This document shows positions 13,019 to 26,307 of a DNA stretch of 64,000 nt, piece after piece. The position numbers and the translations under genes were made by a program. The DNA comes from Lasioglossum baleicum (lineage: Eukaryota > Arthropoda > Insecta > Hymenoptera > Halictidae): assembly GCF_051020765.1 (NCBI RefSeq), contig NW_027469578.1:33356-97355 (forward strand), given 5' to 3'. The notes below the pieces were generated by a model. It had not been told where the DNA came from and made no database searches. It saw nothing but the letters and a program-made list of their open reading frames with translations. The stretch's first letter is position 1. Every line of letters begins with the position of its first letter.

Positions 13019-14362
13019 GCTCGACTAGCGTGCGGGATGCATCCTCTCGCACGTGTTTTTGCTCGACTAGCCATGCGCATCCCAAAAAACCTGCGCATGC
13101 GCATCCCACAAAACCTCGCACGTGTTTTTACTCGACTAGCCTGCGGGATGCATCCTCTCGCACGTGTTTTTGCTCGACTAGCCTGCGGGATGCATCCTCT
13201 CGCACGTGTTTTTGCTCGACTAGCCATGCGCATCCCAAAAATCCTGCGCATGCGCATCCCACAAAACCTGCGCATGCGCATCCCACAAAACCTCGCACGT
13301 GTTTTTACTCGACTAGCCTGCGGGATGCATCCTCTCGCACGTGTTTTTACTCGACTAGCCTGCGGGATGCATCCTCTCGCACGTGTTTTTACTCGACTAG
13401 CCTGCGGGATGCATCCTCTCGCACGTGTTTTTACTCGACTACCCTGCGGGATGCATCCTCTCGCACGTGTTTTTGCTCGACTAGCCATGCGCATCCCAAA
13501 AAACCTGCGCATGCGCATCCCACAAAACCTGCGCATGCGCATCCCACAAAACCTCGCACGTGTTTTTACTCGACTAGCCTGCGGGATGCATCCTCTCGCA
13601 CGTGTTTTTACTCGACTAGCCTGCAGGATGCATCCTCTCGCACGTGTTTCTACTCGACTAGCCTGCGGGATGCATCCTCTCGCACTTGTTTTTGCTCGAC
13701 TAGCCATGCGCATCCCAAAAAACCTGCGCATGCGCATCCCAAAAAACCTGCGCATGCGCATCCCACAAAACCTGCGCATGCGCATCCCACAAAACCTCGC
13801 ACGTGTTTTTACTCGACTAGCCTGCGGGATGCATCCTCTCGCACGTGTTTTTACTCGACTAGCCTGCGGGATGCATCCTCTCGCACGTGTTTTTACTCGA
13901 CTAGCCTGCGGGATGCATCCTCTCGCACGTGTTTTTGCTCGACTAGCCTGCGGGATGCATCCTCTCGCACGTGTTTTTGCTCGACTAGCCATGCGCATCC
14001 CAAAAAACCTGCGCATGCGCCTCCCACAAAACCTGCGCATGCGCATCCCACATAACCTCGCACGTGTTTTTACTCGACTAGCCTGCGGGATGCATCCTCT
14101 CGCACGTGTTTTTGCTCGACTAGCCTGCGGGATGCATCCTCTCGCACGTGTTTTTGCTCGACTAGCCATGCGCATCCCACAAAACCTGCGCATGCGCATC
14201 CCACAAAACCTCGCACGTGTTTTTACTCGACTAGCCTGCGGGATGCATCCTCTCGCACGTGTTTTTACTCGACTAGCCTGCGGGATGCATCCTCTCGCAC
14301 GTGTTTTTGCTCGACTAGCCTGCGGGATGCATCCTCTCGCACGTGTTTTTGCTCGACTAGCC

Positions 14363-14478
14363 ATGCGCATCCCACAAAACCTGCGCATGCGCATCCCAAA
14401 AAACCTGCGCATGCGCATCCCAAAAAACCTGCGCATGCGCATCCCACAAAACCTGCGCATGCGCATCCCACAAAACCT
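14363..14478 (+). repeat. Five-unit B cluster with subtype order Q-K-K-Q-Q
   Basis: Almost every B cluster places K units before Q units. This cluster, at 14,363, 14,387, 14,411, 14,435 and 14,459, instead begins with a Q unit followed by K-K-Q-Q. It is also the longest B cluster I found. The simplest reading is a fusion of two clusters by unequal exchange inside B. It is followed at once by an unusual A monomer with CTCGAGTAGCCTGAGGG, which supports a rearrangement joint here. Confidence 0.8.
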
Positions 14479-14729
14479 CGCACGTGTTTTTACTCGAGTA
14501 GCCTGAGGGATGCATCCTCTCGGACGTGTTTTTACTCGACTAGCCTGCGGGATGCATCCTCTCGCACGTGTTTTTGCTCGACTAGCCTGCGGGATGCATC
14601 CTCTCGCACGTGTTTATACTCGACTACCCTGCGGGATGCATCCTCTCGCACGTGTTTTTGCTCGACTAGCCATGCGCATCCCAAAAAACCTGCGCATGCG
14701 CATCCCAAAAAACCTGCGCATGCGCATCC

Positions 14730-16427
14730 CACAAAACCTGCGCATGCGCATCCCACAAAACCTCGCACGTATTTTTACTCGACTAGCCTGCGGGATGCAT
14801 CCTCTCGCACGTGTTTTTACTCGACTAGCCTGCGGGATGCATCCTCTCGCACGTGTTTTTGCTCGACTAGCCATGCGCATCCCAAAAAACCTGCGCATGC
14901 GCATCCCACAAAACCTCGCACGTGTTTTTACTCGACTAGCCTGCGGGATTCATCCTCTCGCACGTGTTTTTACTCGACTAGCCTGCGGGATGCATCCTCT
15001 CGCACGTGTTTTTGCTCGACTAGTCTGCGGGATGCATCCTCTCGCACGTGTTTTTACTCGACTAGCCTGCGGGATGCATCCTCCCGCACGTGTTTTTACT
15101 CGACTAGCCTGCGGGATACATTCTCTCGCACGTGTTTTTGCTCGACTAGCCTGCGGGATGCATCCTCTCGCACGTGTTTTTGCTCGACTAGCCTGCGGGA
15201 TGCATCCTCTCGCACGTGTTTTTGCTCGACTAGCCTGCGGGACGCATCCTCTCGCACGTGTTTTTACTCGACTAGCCTGCGGGATGCATCCTCTCGCACG
15301 TGTTTTTACTCGACTAGCCTGCGGGATGCATCCTCTCGCACGTGTTTTTACTCGACTAGCCTGCGGGATGCATCCTCTCGCACGTGTTTTTACTCGACTA
15401 GCCTGCGTGATGCATCCTCTCGCACGTGTTTTTGCTCGACTAGGCATGCGCATCCCAAAAAACCTGCGCATGCGCATCCCAAAAAACCTGCGCATGCGCA
15501 TCCCACAAAACCTGCGCATGCGCATCCCACAAAACCTCGCACGTGTTTTTACTCGACTAGCCTGCGGGATGCATCCTCTCGCACGTGTTTTTGCTCGACT
15601 AGCCTGCGGGATGCATCCTCTCGCACGTGTTTTTGCTCGACTAGCCATGCGCATCCCAAAAAACCTGCGCATGCGCATCCCACAAAACCTCGCACGTGTT
15701 TTTACTCGACTAGCCTGCGGGATGCATCCTCTCGCACGTGTTTTTGCTCGACTAGCCTGCGGGATGCATCCTCTCGCACGTGTTTTTGCTCGACTAGCCA
15801 TGCGCATCCCAAAAATCCTGCGCATGCGCATCCCACAAAACCTGCGCATGCGCATCCCACAAAACCTCGCACGTGTTTTTACTCGACTAGCCTGCGGGAT
15901 GCATCCTCTCGCACGTGTTCTTACTCGACTAGCCTGCGGGATGCATCCTCTCGCACGTGTTTTTACTCGACTAGCCTGCGGGATGCATCCTCTCGCACGT
16001 GTTTTTACTCGACTACCCTGCGGGATGCATCCTCTCGCACGTGTTTTTGCTCGACTAGCCATGCGTATCCCAAAAAACCTGCGCATGCGCATCCCACAAA
16101 ACCTGCGCATGCGCATCCCACAAAACCTCGCACGTGTTTTTACTCGACTAGCCTGCGGGATGCATCCTCTCGCACGTGTTTTTACTCGACTAGCCTGCAG
16201 GATGCATCCTCTCGCACGTGTTTCTACTCGACTAGCCTGCGGGATGCATCCTCTCGCACGTGTTTTTGATCGACTAGCCATGCGCATCCCAAAAAACCTG
16301 CGCATGCGCATCCCAAAAAACCTGCGCATGCGCATCCCACAAAACCTGCGCATGCGCATCCCACAAAACCTCGCACGTGTTTTTACTCGACTAGCCTGCG
16401 GGATGCATCCTCTCGCACGTGTTTTTG
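14730..16427 (+). repeat. About 2.38-kb higher-order repeat, copy 1
   Basis: Copy 1 is recognised by CACGTATTTTT at 14,771, GGGATACATTC at about 15,118 and the unusual core GTTTTTGATCG at about 16,269. The first two recur 2,382 bp downstream and the third 2,121 bp downstream, because the second copy lacks 261 bp between about 15,870 and 16,170. The left edge lies inside a B cluster of K-K-Q-Q order, where copy 2 has K-Q-Q, so the start is approximate. Confidence 0.8.
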
Positions 16428-17109
16428 CTCGACTAGCCATGCGCATCCCAAAAAACCTGCGCATGCGCATCCCACAAAACCTGCGCATGCGCATCCCACA
16501 AAACCTCGCACGTGTTTTTACTCGAGTAGCCTGCGGGATGCATCCTCTCGGACGTGTTTTTACTCGACTAGCCTGCGGGATGCATCCTCTCGCACGTGTT
16601 TTTGCTCGACTAGCCTGCGGGATGCATCCTCTCGCACGTGTTTTTACTCGACTAGCCTGCGGGATGCATCCTCCCGCACGTGTTTTTACTCGACTAGTCT
16701 GCGGGATGCATCCTCTCGCACGTGTTTTTGCTCGACTAGCCTGCGGGATGCATCCTCTCGCACTTGTTTTTACTCGACTAGCCTGCGGGATGCATCCTCT
16801 CGCACGTGTTTTTGCTCGACTAGCCTGCGGGATGCATCCTCTCGCACGTGTTTTTACTCGACTAGCCTGCGGGATGCATCCTCCCGCACGTGTTTTTACT
16901 CGACTAGTCTGCGGGATGCATCCTCTCGCACGTGTTTTTACTCGACTAGCCTTCGGGATTCATCCTTTCGCACGTGTTTTTACTCGACTAGCCTGCGGGA
17001 TGCATCCTCTCGCACGTGTTTTTGCTCGACTAGCCTGCGGGATGCATCCTCTCGCACGTGTTTTTGCTCGACTAGCCATGCGCATCCCAAAAAACCTGCG
17101 CATGCGCAT

Positions 17110-18548
17110 CCCACAAAACCTGCGCATGCGCATCCCACAAAACCTCGCACGTATTTTTACTCGACTAGCCTGCGGGATGCATCCTCTCGCACGTGTTTTT
17201 ACTCGACTAGCCTGCGGGATGCATCCTCTCGCACGTGTTTTTGCTCGACTAGCCATGCGCATCCCAAAAAACCTGCGCATGCGCATCCCACAAAACCTCG
17301 CACGTGTTTTTACTCGACTAGCCTGCGGGATTCATCCTCTCGCACGTGTTTTTACTCGACTAGCCTGCGGGATGCATCCTCTCGCACGTGTTTTTGCTCG
17401 ACTAGTCTGCGGGATGCATCCTCTCGCACGTGTTTTTACTCGACTAGCCTGCGGGATGCATCCTCCCGCACGTGTTTTTACTCGACTAGCCTGCGGGATA
17501 CATTCTCTCGCACGTGTTTTTGCTCGACTAGCCTGCGGGATGCATCCTCTCGCACGTGTTTTTGCTCGACTAGCCTGCGGGATGCATCCTCTCGCACGTG
17601 TTTTTGCTCGACTAGCCTGCGGGACGCATCCTCTCGCACGTGTTTTTACTCGACTAGCCTGCGGGATGCATCCTCTCGCACGTGTTTTTACTCGACTAGC
17701 CTGCGGGATGCATCCTCTCGCACGTGTTTTTACTCGACTAGCCTGCGGGATGCATCCTCTCGCACGTGTTTTTACTCGACTAGCCTGCCTGATGCATCCT
17801 CTCGCACGTGTTTTTGCTCGACTAGGCATGCGCATCCCAAAAAACCTGCGCATGCGCATCCCAAAAAACCTGCGCATGCGCATCCCACAAAACCTGCGCA
17901 TGCGCATCCCACAAAACCTCGCACGTGTTTTTACTCGACTAGCCTGCGGGATGCATCCTCTCGCACGTGTTTTTGCTCGACTAGCCTGCGGGATGCATCC
18001 TCTCGCACGTGTTTTTGCTCGACTAGCCATGCGCATCCCAAAAAACCTGCGCATGCGCATCCCACAAAACCTCGCACGTGTTTTTACTCGACTAGCCTGC
18101 GGGATGCATCCTCTCGCACGTGTTTTTGCTCGACTAGCCTGCGGGATGCATCCTCTCGCACGTGTTTTTGCTCGACTAGCCATGCGCATCCCAAAAATCC
18201 TGCGCATGCGCATCCCACAAAACCTGCGCATGCGCATCCCACAAAACCTCGCACGTGTTTTTACTCGACTAGCCTGCGGGATGCATCCTCTCGCACGTGT
18301 TTTTACTCGACTAGCCTGCAGGATGCATCCTCTCGCACGTGTTTCTACTCGACTAGCCTGCGGGATGCATCCTCTCGCACGTGTTTTTGATCGACTAGCC
18401 ATGCGCATCCCAAAAAACCTGCGCATGCGCATCCCAAAAAACCTGCGCATGCGCATCCCACAAAACCTGCGCATGCGCATCCCACAAAACCTCGCACGTG
18501 TTTTTACTCGACTAGCCTGCGGGATGCATCCTCTCGCACGTGTTTTTA
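17110..18548 (+). repeat. About 2.38-kb higher-order repeat, copy 2, with a 261-bp internal loss
   Basis: Markers match copy 1 at an offset of 2,382 bp (17,153; about 17,500) and then at 2,121 bp (about 18,390). The 261-bp loss is 87 codons and keeps the modular register, as expected if exchange took place between equivalent cores. Homology stops near 18,548, where copy 2 has an ACTCG core before a B cluster and copy 1 has the usual GCTCG core. Confidence 0.8.
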
Positions 18549-21500
18549 CTCGACTAGCCATGCGCATCCCACAAAACCTGCGCATGCGCATCCCACAAAA
18601 CCTCGCACGTGTTTTTACTCGACTAGCCTGCGGGATGCATCCTCTCGCACGTGTTTTTGCTCGACTAGCCTGCGGGATGCATCCTCTCGCACGTGTTTTT
18701 GCTCGACTACCCATGCGCATCCCAAAAATCCTGCGCATGCGCATCCCACAAAACCTGCGCATGCGCATCCCACAAAACCTCGCACGTGTTTTTACTCGAC
18801 TAGCCTGCGGGATGCATCCTCTCGCACGTGTTTTTACTCGACTAGCCTGCGCATGCGCATCCCACAAAACCTCGCACGTGTTTTTACTCGACTACCCTGC
18901 GGGATGCATCCTCTCGCACGTGTTTTTGCTCGACTAGCCATGCGCATCCCAAAAAACCTGCGCATGCGCATCCCAAAAAACCTGCGCATGCGCATCCCAC
19001 AAAACCTGCGCATGCGCATCCCACAAAACCTCGCACGTGTTTTTACTCGACTAGCCTGCGGGATGCATCCTCTCGCACGTGTTTTTGCTCGACTAGCCTG
19101 CGGGATGCATCCTCTCGCACGTGTTTTTGCTCGACTAGCCTGCGGGACGCATCCTCTCGCACGTGTTTTTACTCGACTAGCCTGCGGGATGCATCCTCTC
19201 GCACGTGTTTTTACTCGACTAGCCTGCCGGATGCATCCTCTCGCACGTGTTTTTACTCGACTAGCCTGCGGGATGCATCCTCTCGCACGTGTTTTTACTC
19301 GACTAGCCTGCGTGATGCATCCTCTCGCACGTGTTTTTGCTCGACTAGGCATGCGCATCCCAAAAAACCTGCGCATGCGCATCCCAAAAAACCTGCGCAT
19401 GCGCATCCCACAAAACCTGCGCATGCGCATCCCACAAAACCTCGCACGTGTTTTTACTCGACTAGCCTGCGGGATGCATCCTCTCGCACGTGTTTTTGCT
19501 CGACTAGCCTGCGGGATGCATCCTCTCGCACGTGTTTTTGCTCGACTAGCCATGCGCATCCCAAAAAACCTGCGCATGCGCATCCCACAAAACCTCGCAC
19601 GTGTTTTTACTCGACTAGCCTGCGGGATGCATCCTCTCGCACGTGTTTTTGCTCGACTAGCCTGCGGGATGCATCCTCTCGCACGTGTTTTTGCTCGACT
19701 AGCCATGCGCATCCCAAAAATCCTGCGCATGCGCATCCCACAAAACCTGCGCATGCGCATCCCACAAAACCTCGCACGTGTTTTTACTCGACTAGCCTGC
19801 GGGATGCATCCTCTCGCACGTGTTTTTACTCGACTAGCCTGCGGGATGCATCCTCTCGCACGTGTTTTTACTCGACTAGCCTGCGGGATGCATCCTCTCG
19901 CACGTGTTTTTACTCGACTACCCTGCGGGATGCATCCTCTCGCACGTGTTTTTGCTCGACTAGCCATGCGCATCCCAAAAAACCTGCGCATGCGCATCCC
20001 ACAAAACCTGCGCATGCGCATCCCACAAAACCTCGCACGTGTTTTTACTCGACTAGCCTGCGGGATGCATCCTCTCGCACGTGTTTTTACTCGACTAGCC
20101 TGCAGGATGCATCCTCTCGCACGTGTTTCTACTCGACTAGCCTGCGGGATGCATCCTCTCGCACTTGTTTTTGCTCGACTAGCCATGCGCATCCCAAAAA
20201 ACCTGCGCATGCGCATCCCAAAAAACCTGCGCATGCGCATCCCACAAAACCTGCGCATGCGCATCCCACAAAACCTCGCACGTGTTTTTACTCGACTAGC
20301 CTGCGGGATGCATCCTCTCGCACGTGTTTTTACTCGACTAGCCTGCGGGATGCATCCTCTCGCACGTGTTTTTACTCGACTAGCCTGCGGGATGCATCCT
20401 CTCGCACGTGTTTTTGCTCGACTAGCCTGCGGGATGCATCCTCTCGCACGTGTTTTTGCTCGACTAGCCATGCGCATCCCAAAAAACCTGCGCATGCGCC
20501 TCCCACAAAACCTGCGCATGCGCCTCCCACAAAACCTGCGCATGCGCATCCCACAAAACCTCGCACGTGTTTTTACTCGACTAGCCTGCGGGATGCATCC
20601 TCTCGCACGTGTTTTTGCTCGACTAGCCTGCGGGATGCATCCTCTCGCACGTGTTTTTGCTCGACTAGGCATGCGCATCCCAAAAAACCTGCGCATGCGC
20701 ATCCCAAAAAACCTACGCATGCGCATCCCACAAAACCTGCGCATGCGCATCCCACAAAACCTCGCACGTGTTTCTCCTCGACTAGCCATGCGCATCCCAA
20801 AAAACCTGCGCATGCGCATCCCAAAAAACGTGCGCATGCGCCTCCCACAAAACCTGCGCATGCGCATCCCACAAAACCTCGCACGTGTTTTTACTCGACT
20901 AGCCTGCGGGATGCATCCTCTCGCACGTGTTTTTGCTCGACTAGCCTGCGGGATGCATCCTCTCGCACGTGTTTTTGCTCGACTAGCCATGCGCATCCCA
21001 CAAAACCTGCGCATGCGCATCCCACAAAACCTGCGCATGCGCATCCCACAAAACCTCGCACGTGTTTTTACTCGACTAGCCTGCGGGATGCATCCTCTCG
21101 CACGTGTTTTTACTCGACTAGCCTGCGGGATGTATCCTCTCGCACGTGTTTTTGCTCGACTAGCCTGCGGGATGCATCCTCTCGCACGTGTTTTTGCTCG
21201 ACTAGGCATGCGCATCCCAAAAAACCTGCGCATGCGCATCCCAAAAAACCTGCGCATGCACATCCCACAAAACCTGCGCATGCGCATCCCACAAAACCTC
21301 GCACGTGTTTTTACTCGACTAGCCTGCGGGATGCATCCTCTCGCACGTGTTTTTACTCGACTAGCCTGCGGGATGTATCCTCTCGCACGTGTTTTTGCTC
21401 GACTAGCCTGCGGGATGCATCCTCTCGCACGTGTTTTTGCTCGACTAGGCATGCGCATCCCAAAAAACCTGCGCATGCGCATCCCACAAAACCTGCGCAT

Positions 21501-22451
21501 GCGCATCCCACAAAACCTCGCACGTGTTTTTACTCGACTAGCCTGCGGGATGCATCCTCTCGCACGTGTTTTTACTCGACTAGCCTGCGGGATGTATCCT
21601 CTCGCACGTGTTTTTGCTCGACTAGCCTGCGGGATGCATCCTCTCGCACGTGTTTTTGCTCGACTAGGCATGCGCATCCCAAAAAACCTGCGCATGCGCA
21701 TCCCAAAAAACCTGCGCATGCGCATCCCACAAAACCTGCGCATGCGCATCCCACAAAACCTCGCACGTGTTTTTACTCGACTAGCCTGCGGGATGCATCC
21801 TCTCGCACGTGTTTTTGCTCGACTAGCCTGCGGGATGCATCCTCTCGCACGTGTTTTTGCTCGACTAGCCATGCGCATCCCAAAAAACCTGCGCATGCGC
21901 ATCCCACAAAACCTGCGCATGCGCATCCCACAAAACCTCGCACGTATTTTTACTCGACTAGCCTGCGGGATGCATCCTCTCGCACGTGTTTTTACTCGAC
22001 TAGCCTGCGGGATGCATCCTCTCGCACGTGTTTTTGCTCGACTAGCCATGCGCATCCCAAAAAACCTGCGCATGCGCATCCCACAAAACCTCGCACGTGT
22101 TTTTACTCGACTAGCCTGCGGGATTCATCCTCTCGCACGTGTTTTTACTCGACTAGCCTGCGGGATGCATCCTCTCGCACGTGTTTTTGCTCGACTAGTC
22201 TGCGGGATGCATCCTCTCGCACGTGTTTTTACTCGACTAGCCTGCGGGATGCATCCTCCCGCACGTGTTTTTACTCGACTAGCCTGCGGGATACATTCTC
22301 TCGCACGTGTTTTTGCTCGACTAGCCTGCGGGATGCATCCTCTCGCACGTGTTTTTGCTCGACTAGCCTGCGGGATGCATCCTCTCGCACGTGTTTTTGC
22401 TCGACTAGCCTGCGGGACGCATCCTCTCGCACGTGTTTTTACTCGACTAGC

Positions 22452-23990
22452 CTGCGGGATGCATCCTCTCGCACGTGTTTTTACTCGACTAGCCTGCGGG
22501 ATGCATCCTCTCGCACGTGTTTTTACTCGACTAGCCTGCGGGATGCATCCTCTCGCACGTGTTTTTACTCGACTAGCCTGCGTGATGCATCCTCTCGCAC
22601 GTGTTTTTGCTCGACTAGGCATGCGCATCCCAAAAAACCTGCGCATGCGCATCCCAAAAAACCTGCGCATGCGCATCCCACAAAACCTGCGCATGCGCAT
22701 CCCACAAAACCTCGCACGTGTTTTTAGTCGACTAGCCTGCGGGATGCATCCTCTCGCACGTGTTTTTGCTCGACTAGCCTGCGGGATGCATCCTCTCGCA
22801 CGTGTTTTTGCTCGACTAGCCATGCGCATCCCAAAAAACCTGCGCATGCGCATCCCACAAAACCTCGCACGTGTTTTTACTCGACTAGCCTGCGGGATGC
22901 ATCCTCTCGCACGTGTTTTTGCTCGACTAGCCTGCGGGATGCATCCTCTCGCACGTGTTTTTGCTCGACTAGCCATGCGCATCCCAAAAATCCTGCGCAT
23001 GCGCATCCCACAAAACCTGCGCATGCGCATCCCACAAAACCTCGCACGTGTTTTTACTCGACTAGCCTGCGGGATGCATCCTCTCGCACGTGTTTTTACT
23101 CGACTAGCCTGCGGGATGCATCCTCTCGCACGTGTTTTTACTCGACTAGCCTGCGGGATGCATCCTCTCGCACGTGTTTTTACTCGACTACCCTGCGGGA
23201 TGCATCCTCTCGCACGTGTTTTTGCTCGACTAGCCATGCGCATCCCAAAAAACCTGCGCATGCGCATCCCACAAAACCTGCGCATGCGCATCCCACAAAA
23301 CCTCGCACGTGTTTTTACTCGACTAGCCTGCGGGATACATCCTCTCGCACGTGTTTTTACTCGACTAGCCTGCAGGATGCATCCTCTCGCACGTGTTTCT
23401 ACTCGACTAGCCTGCGGGATGCATCCTCTCGCACGTGTTTTTGCTCGACTAGCCATGCGCATCCCAAAAAACCTGCGCATGCGCATCCCAAAAAACCTGC
23501 GCATGCGCATCCCACAAAACCTGCGCATGCGCATCCCACAAAACCTCGCACGTGATTTTACTCGACTAGCCTGCGGGATGCATCCTCTCGCACGTGTTTT
23601 TACTCGACTAGCCTGCGGGATGCATCCTCTCGCACGTGTTTTTACTCGACTAGCCTGCGGGATGCATCCTCTCGCACGTGTTTTTGCTCGACTAGCCTGC
23701 GGGATGCATCCTCTCGCACGTGTTTTTTGCTCGACTAGCCATGCGCATCCCAAAAAACCTGCGCATGCGCATCCCACAAAACCTGCGCATGCGCATCCCA
23801 CAAAACCTCGCACGTATTTTTACTCGACTAGCCTGCGGGATGCATCCTCTCGCACGTGTTTTTACTCGACTAGCCTGCGGGATGCATCCTCTCGCACGTG
23901 TTTTTGCTCGACTAGCCATGCGCATCCCAAAAAACCTGCGCATGCGCATCCCACAAAACCTCGCACGTGTTTTTACTCGACTAGCCTGCG
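22452..23990 (+). repeat. About 2.32-kb-offset higher-order repeat, copy 1
   Basis: Private variants define this pair. A core with TTTTTAGTCGACTAG at 22,727 recurs at 25,045, and a core with CACGTGATTTTACTCG at 23,555 recurs at 25,873. The offset is 2,317 or 2,318 because of single-base length changes in homopolymers (T6 at 23,723-23,728 in this copy, A7 at 24,973-24,979 in the other). The left edge is set by a C/T difference at 22,451 and 24,768. The stretch between the copies (23,991-24,768) is more of the same array. Confidence 0.85.
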
Positions 23991-24768
23991 GGATTCATCC
24001 TCTCGCACGTGTTTTTACTCGACTAGCCTGCGGGATGCATCCTCTCGCACGTGTTTTTACTCGACTAGCCTGCGTGATGCATCCTCTCGCACGTGTTTTT
24101 GCTCGACTAGGCATGCGCATCCCAAAAAACCTGCGCATGCGCATCCCAAAAAACCTGCGCATGCGCATCCCACAAAACCTGCGCATGCGCATCCCACAAA
24201 ACCTCGCACGTGTTTTTACTCGACTAGCCTGCGGGATGCATCCTCTCGCACGTGTTTTTACTCGACTAGCCTGCGGGATGCATCCTCTCGCACGTGTTTT
24301 TACTCGACTAGCCTGCGGGATGCATCCTCTCGCACGTGTTTTTACTCGACTACCCTGCGGGATGCATCCTCTCGCACGTGTTTTTGCTCGACTAGACATG
24401 CGCATCCCAAAAAACCTGCGCATGCGCATCCCACAAAACCTGCGCATGCGCATCCCACAAAACCTCGCACGTGTTTTTACTCGACTAGCCTGCGGGATGC
24501 ATCCTCTCGCACGTGTTTTTACTCGACTAGCCTGCAGGATGCATCCTCTCGCACGTGTTTCTACTCGACTAGCCTGCGGGATGCATCCTCTCGCACGTGT
24601 TTTTGCTCGACTAGCCATGCGCATCCCAAAAAACCTGCGCATGCGCATCCCACAAAACCTCGCACGTGTTTTTACTCGACTAGCCTGCGGGATTCATCCT
24701 CTCGCACGTGTTTTTACTCGACTAGCCTGCGGGATGCATCCTCTCGCACGTGTTTTTGCTCGACTAGT

Positions 24769-26307
24769 CTGCGGGATGCATCCTCTCGCACGTGTTTTTA
24801 CTCGACTAGCCTGCGGGATGCATCCTCTCGCACGTGTTTTTACTCGACTAGCCTGCGGGATGCATCCTCTCGCACGTGTTTTTACTCGACTAGCCTGCGT
24901 GATGCATCCTCTCGCACGTGTTTTTGCTCGACTAGGCATGCGCATCCCAAAAAACCTGCGCATGCGCATCCCAAAAAAACCTGCGCATGCGCATCCCACA
25001 AAACCTGCGCATGCGCATCCCACAAAACCTCGCACGTGTTTTTAGTCGACTAGCCTGCGGGATGCATCCTCTCGCACGTGTTTTTGCTCGACTAGCCTGC
25101 GGGATGCATCCTCTCGCACGTGTTTTTGCTCGACTAGCCATGCGCATCCCAAAAAACCTGCGCATGCGCATCCCACAAAACCTCGCACGTGTTTTTACTC
25201 GACTAGCCTGCGGGATGCATCCTCTCGCACGTGTTTTTGCTCGACTAGCCTGCGGGATGCATCCTCTCGCACGTGTTTTTGCTCGACTAGCCATGCGCAT
25301 CCCAAAAATCCTGCGCATGCGCATCCCACAAAACCTGCGCATGCGCATCCCACAAAACCTCGCACGTGTTTTTACTCGACTAGCCTGCGGGATGCATCCT
25401 CTCGCACGTGTTTTTACTCGACTAGCCTGCGGGATGCATCCTCTCGCACGTGTTTTTACTCGACTAGCCTGCGGGATGCATCCTCTCGCACGTGTTTTTA
25501 CTCGACTACCCTGCGGGATGCATCCTCTCGCACGTGTTTTTGCTCGACTAGCCATGCGCATCCCAAAAAACCTGCGCATGCGCATCCCACAAAACCTGCG
25601 CATGCGCATCCCACAAAACCTCGCACGTGTTTTTACTCGACTAGCCTGCGGGATACATCCTCTCGCACGTGTTTTTACTCGACTAGCCTGCAGGATGCAT
25701 CCTCTCGCACGTGTTTCTACTCGACTAGCCTGCGGGATGCATCCTCTCGCACGTGTTTTTGCTCGACTAGCCATGCGCATCCCAAAAAACCTGCGCATGC
25801 GCATCCCAAAAAACCTGCGCATGCGCATCCCACAAAACCTGCGCATGCGCATCCCACAAAACCTCGCACGTGATTTTACTCGACTAGCCTGCGGGATGCA
25901 TCCTCTCGCACGTGTTTTTACTCGACTAGCCTGCGGGATGCATCCTCTCGCACGTGTTTTTACTCGACTAGCCTGCGGGATGCATCCTCTCGCACGTGTT
26001 TTTGCTCGACTAGCCTGCGGGATGCATCCTCTCGCACGTGTTTTTGCTCGACTAGCCATGCGCATCCCAAAAAACCTGCGCATGCGCATCCCACAAAACC
26101 TGCGCATGCGCATCCCACAAAACCTCGCACGTATTTTTACTCGACTAGCCTGCGGGATGCATCCTCTCGCACGTGTTTTTACTCGACTAGCCTGCGGGAT
26201 GCATCCTCTCGCACGTGTTTTTGCTCGACTAGCCATGCGCATCCCAAAAAACCTGCGCATGCGCATCCCACAAAACCTCGCACGTGTTTTTACTCGACTA
26301 GCCTGCG
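24769..26307 (+). repeat. About 2.32-kb-offset higher-order repeat, copy 2
   Basis: This is the downstream partner of 22,452-23,990 and shares its two rare core variants. It ends where copy 1 has CTGCGGGATTC and this copy has CTGCGTGATGC (26,308). It carries an A7 tract at 24,973-24,979 where other K units have A6; that added base shifts the reading frame here. Confidence 0.85.

Noticed and set aside
14510..18937. A simple third full copy of the 4,039-bp repeat
   Set aside because: Many markers are shared (for example 18,841 matches 11,900 and 7,861), but spacing and order differ and a 2.38-kb internal duplication is present, so it is related rearranged sequence and not a clean copy.
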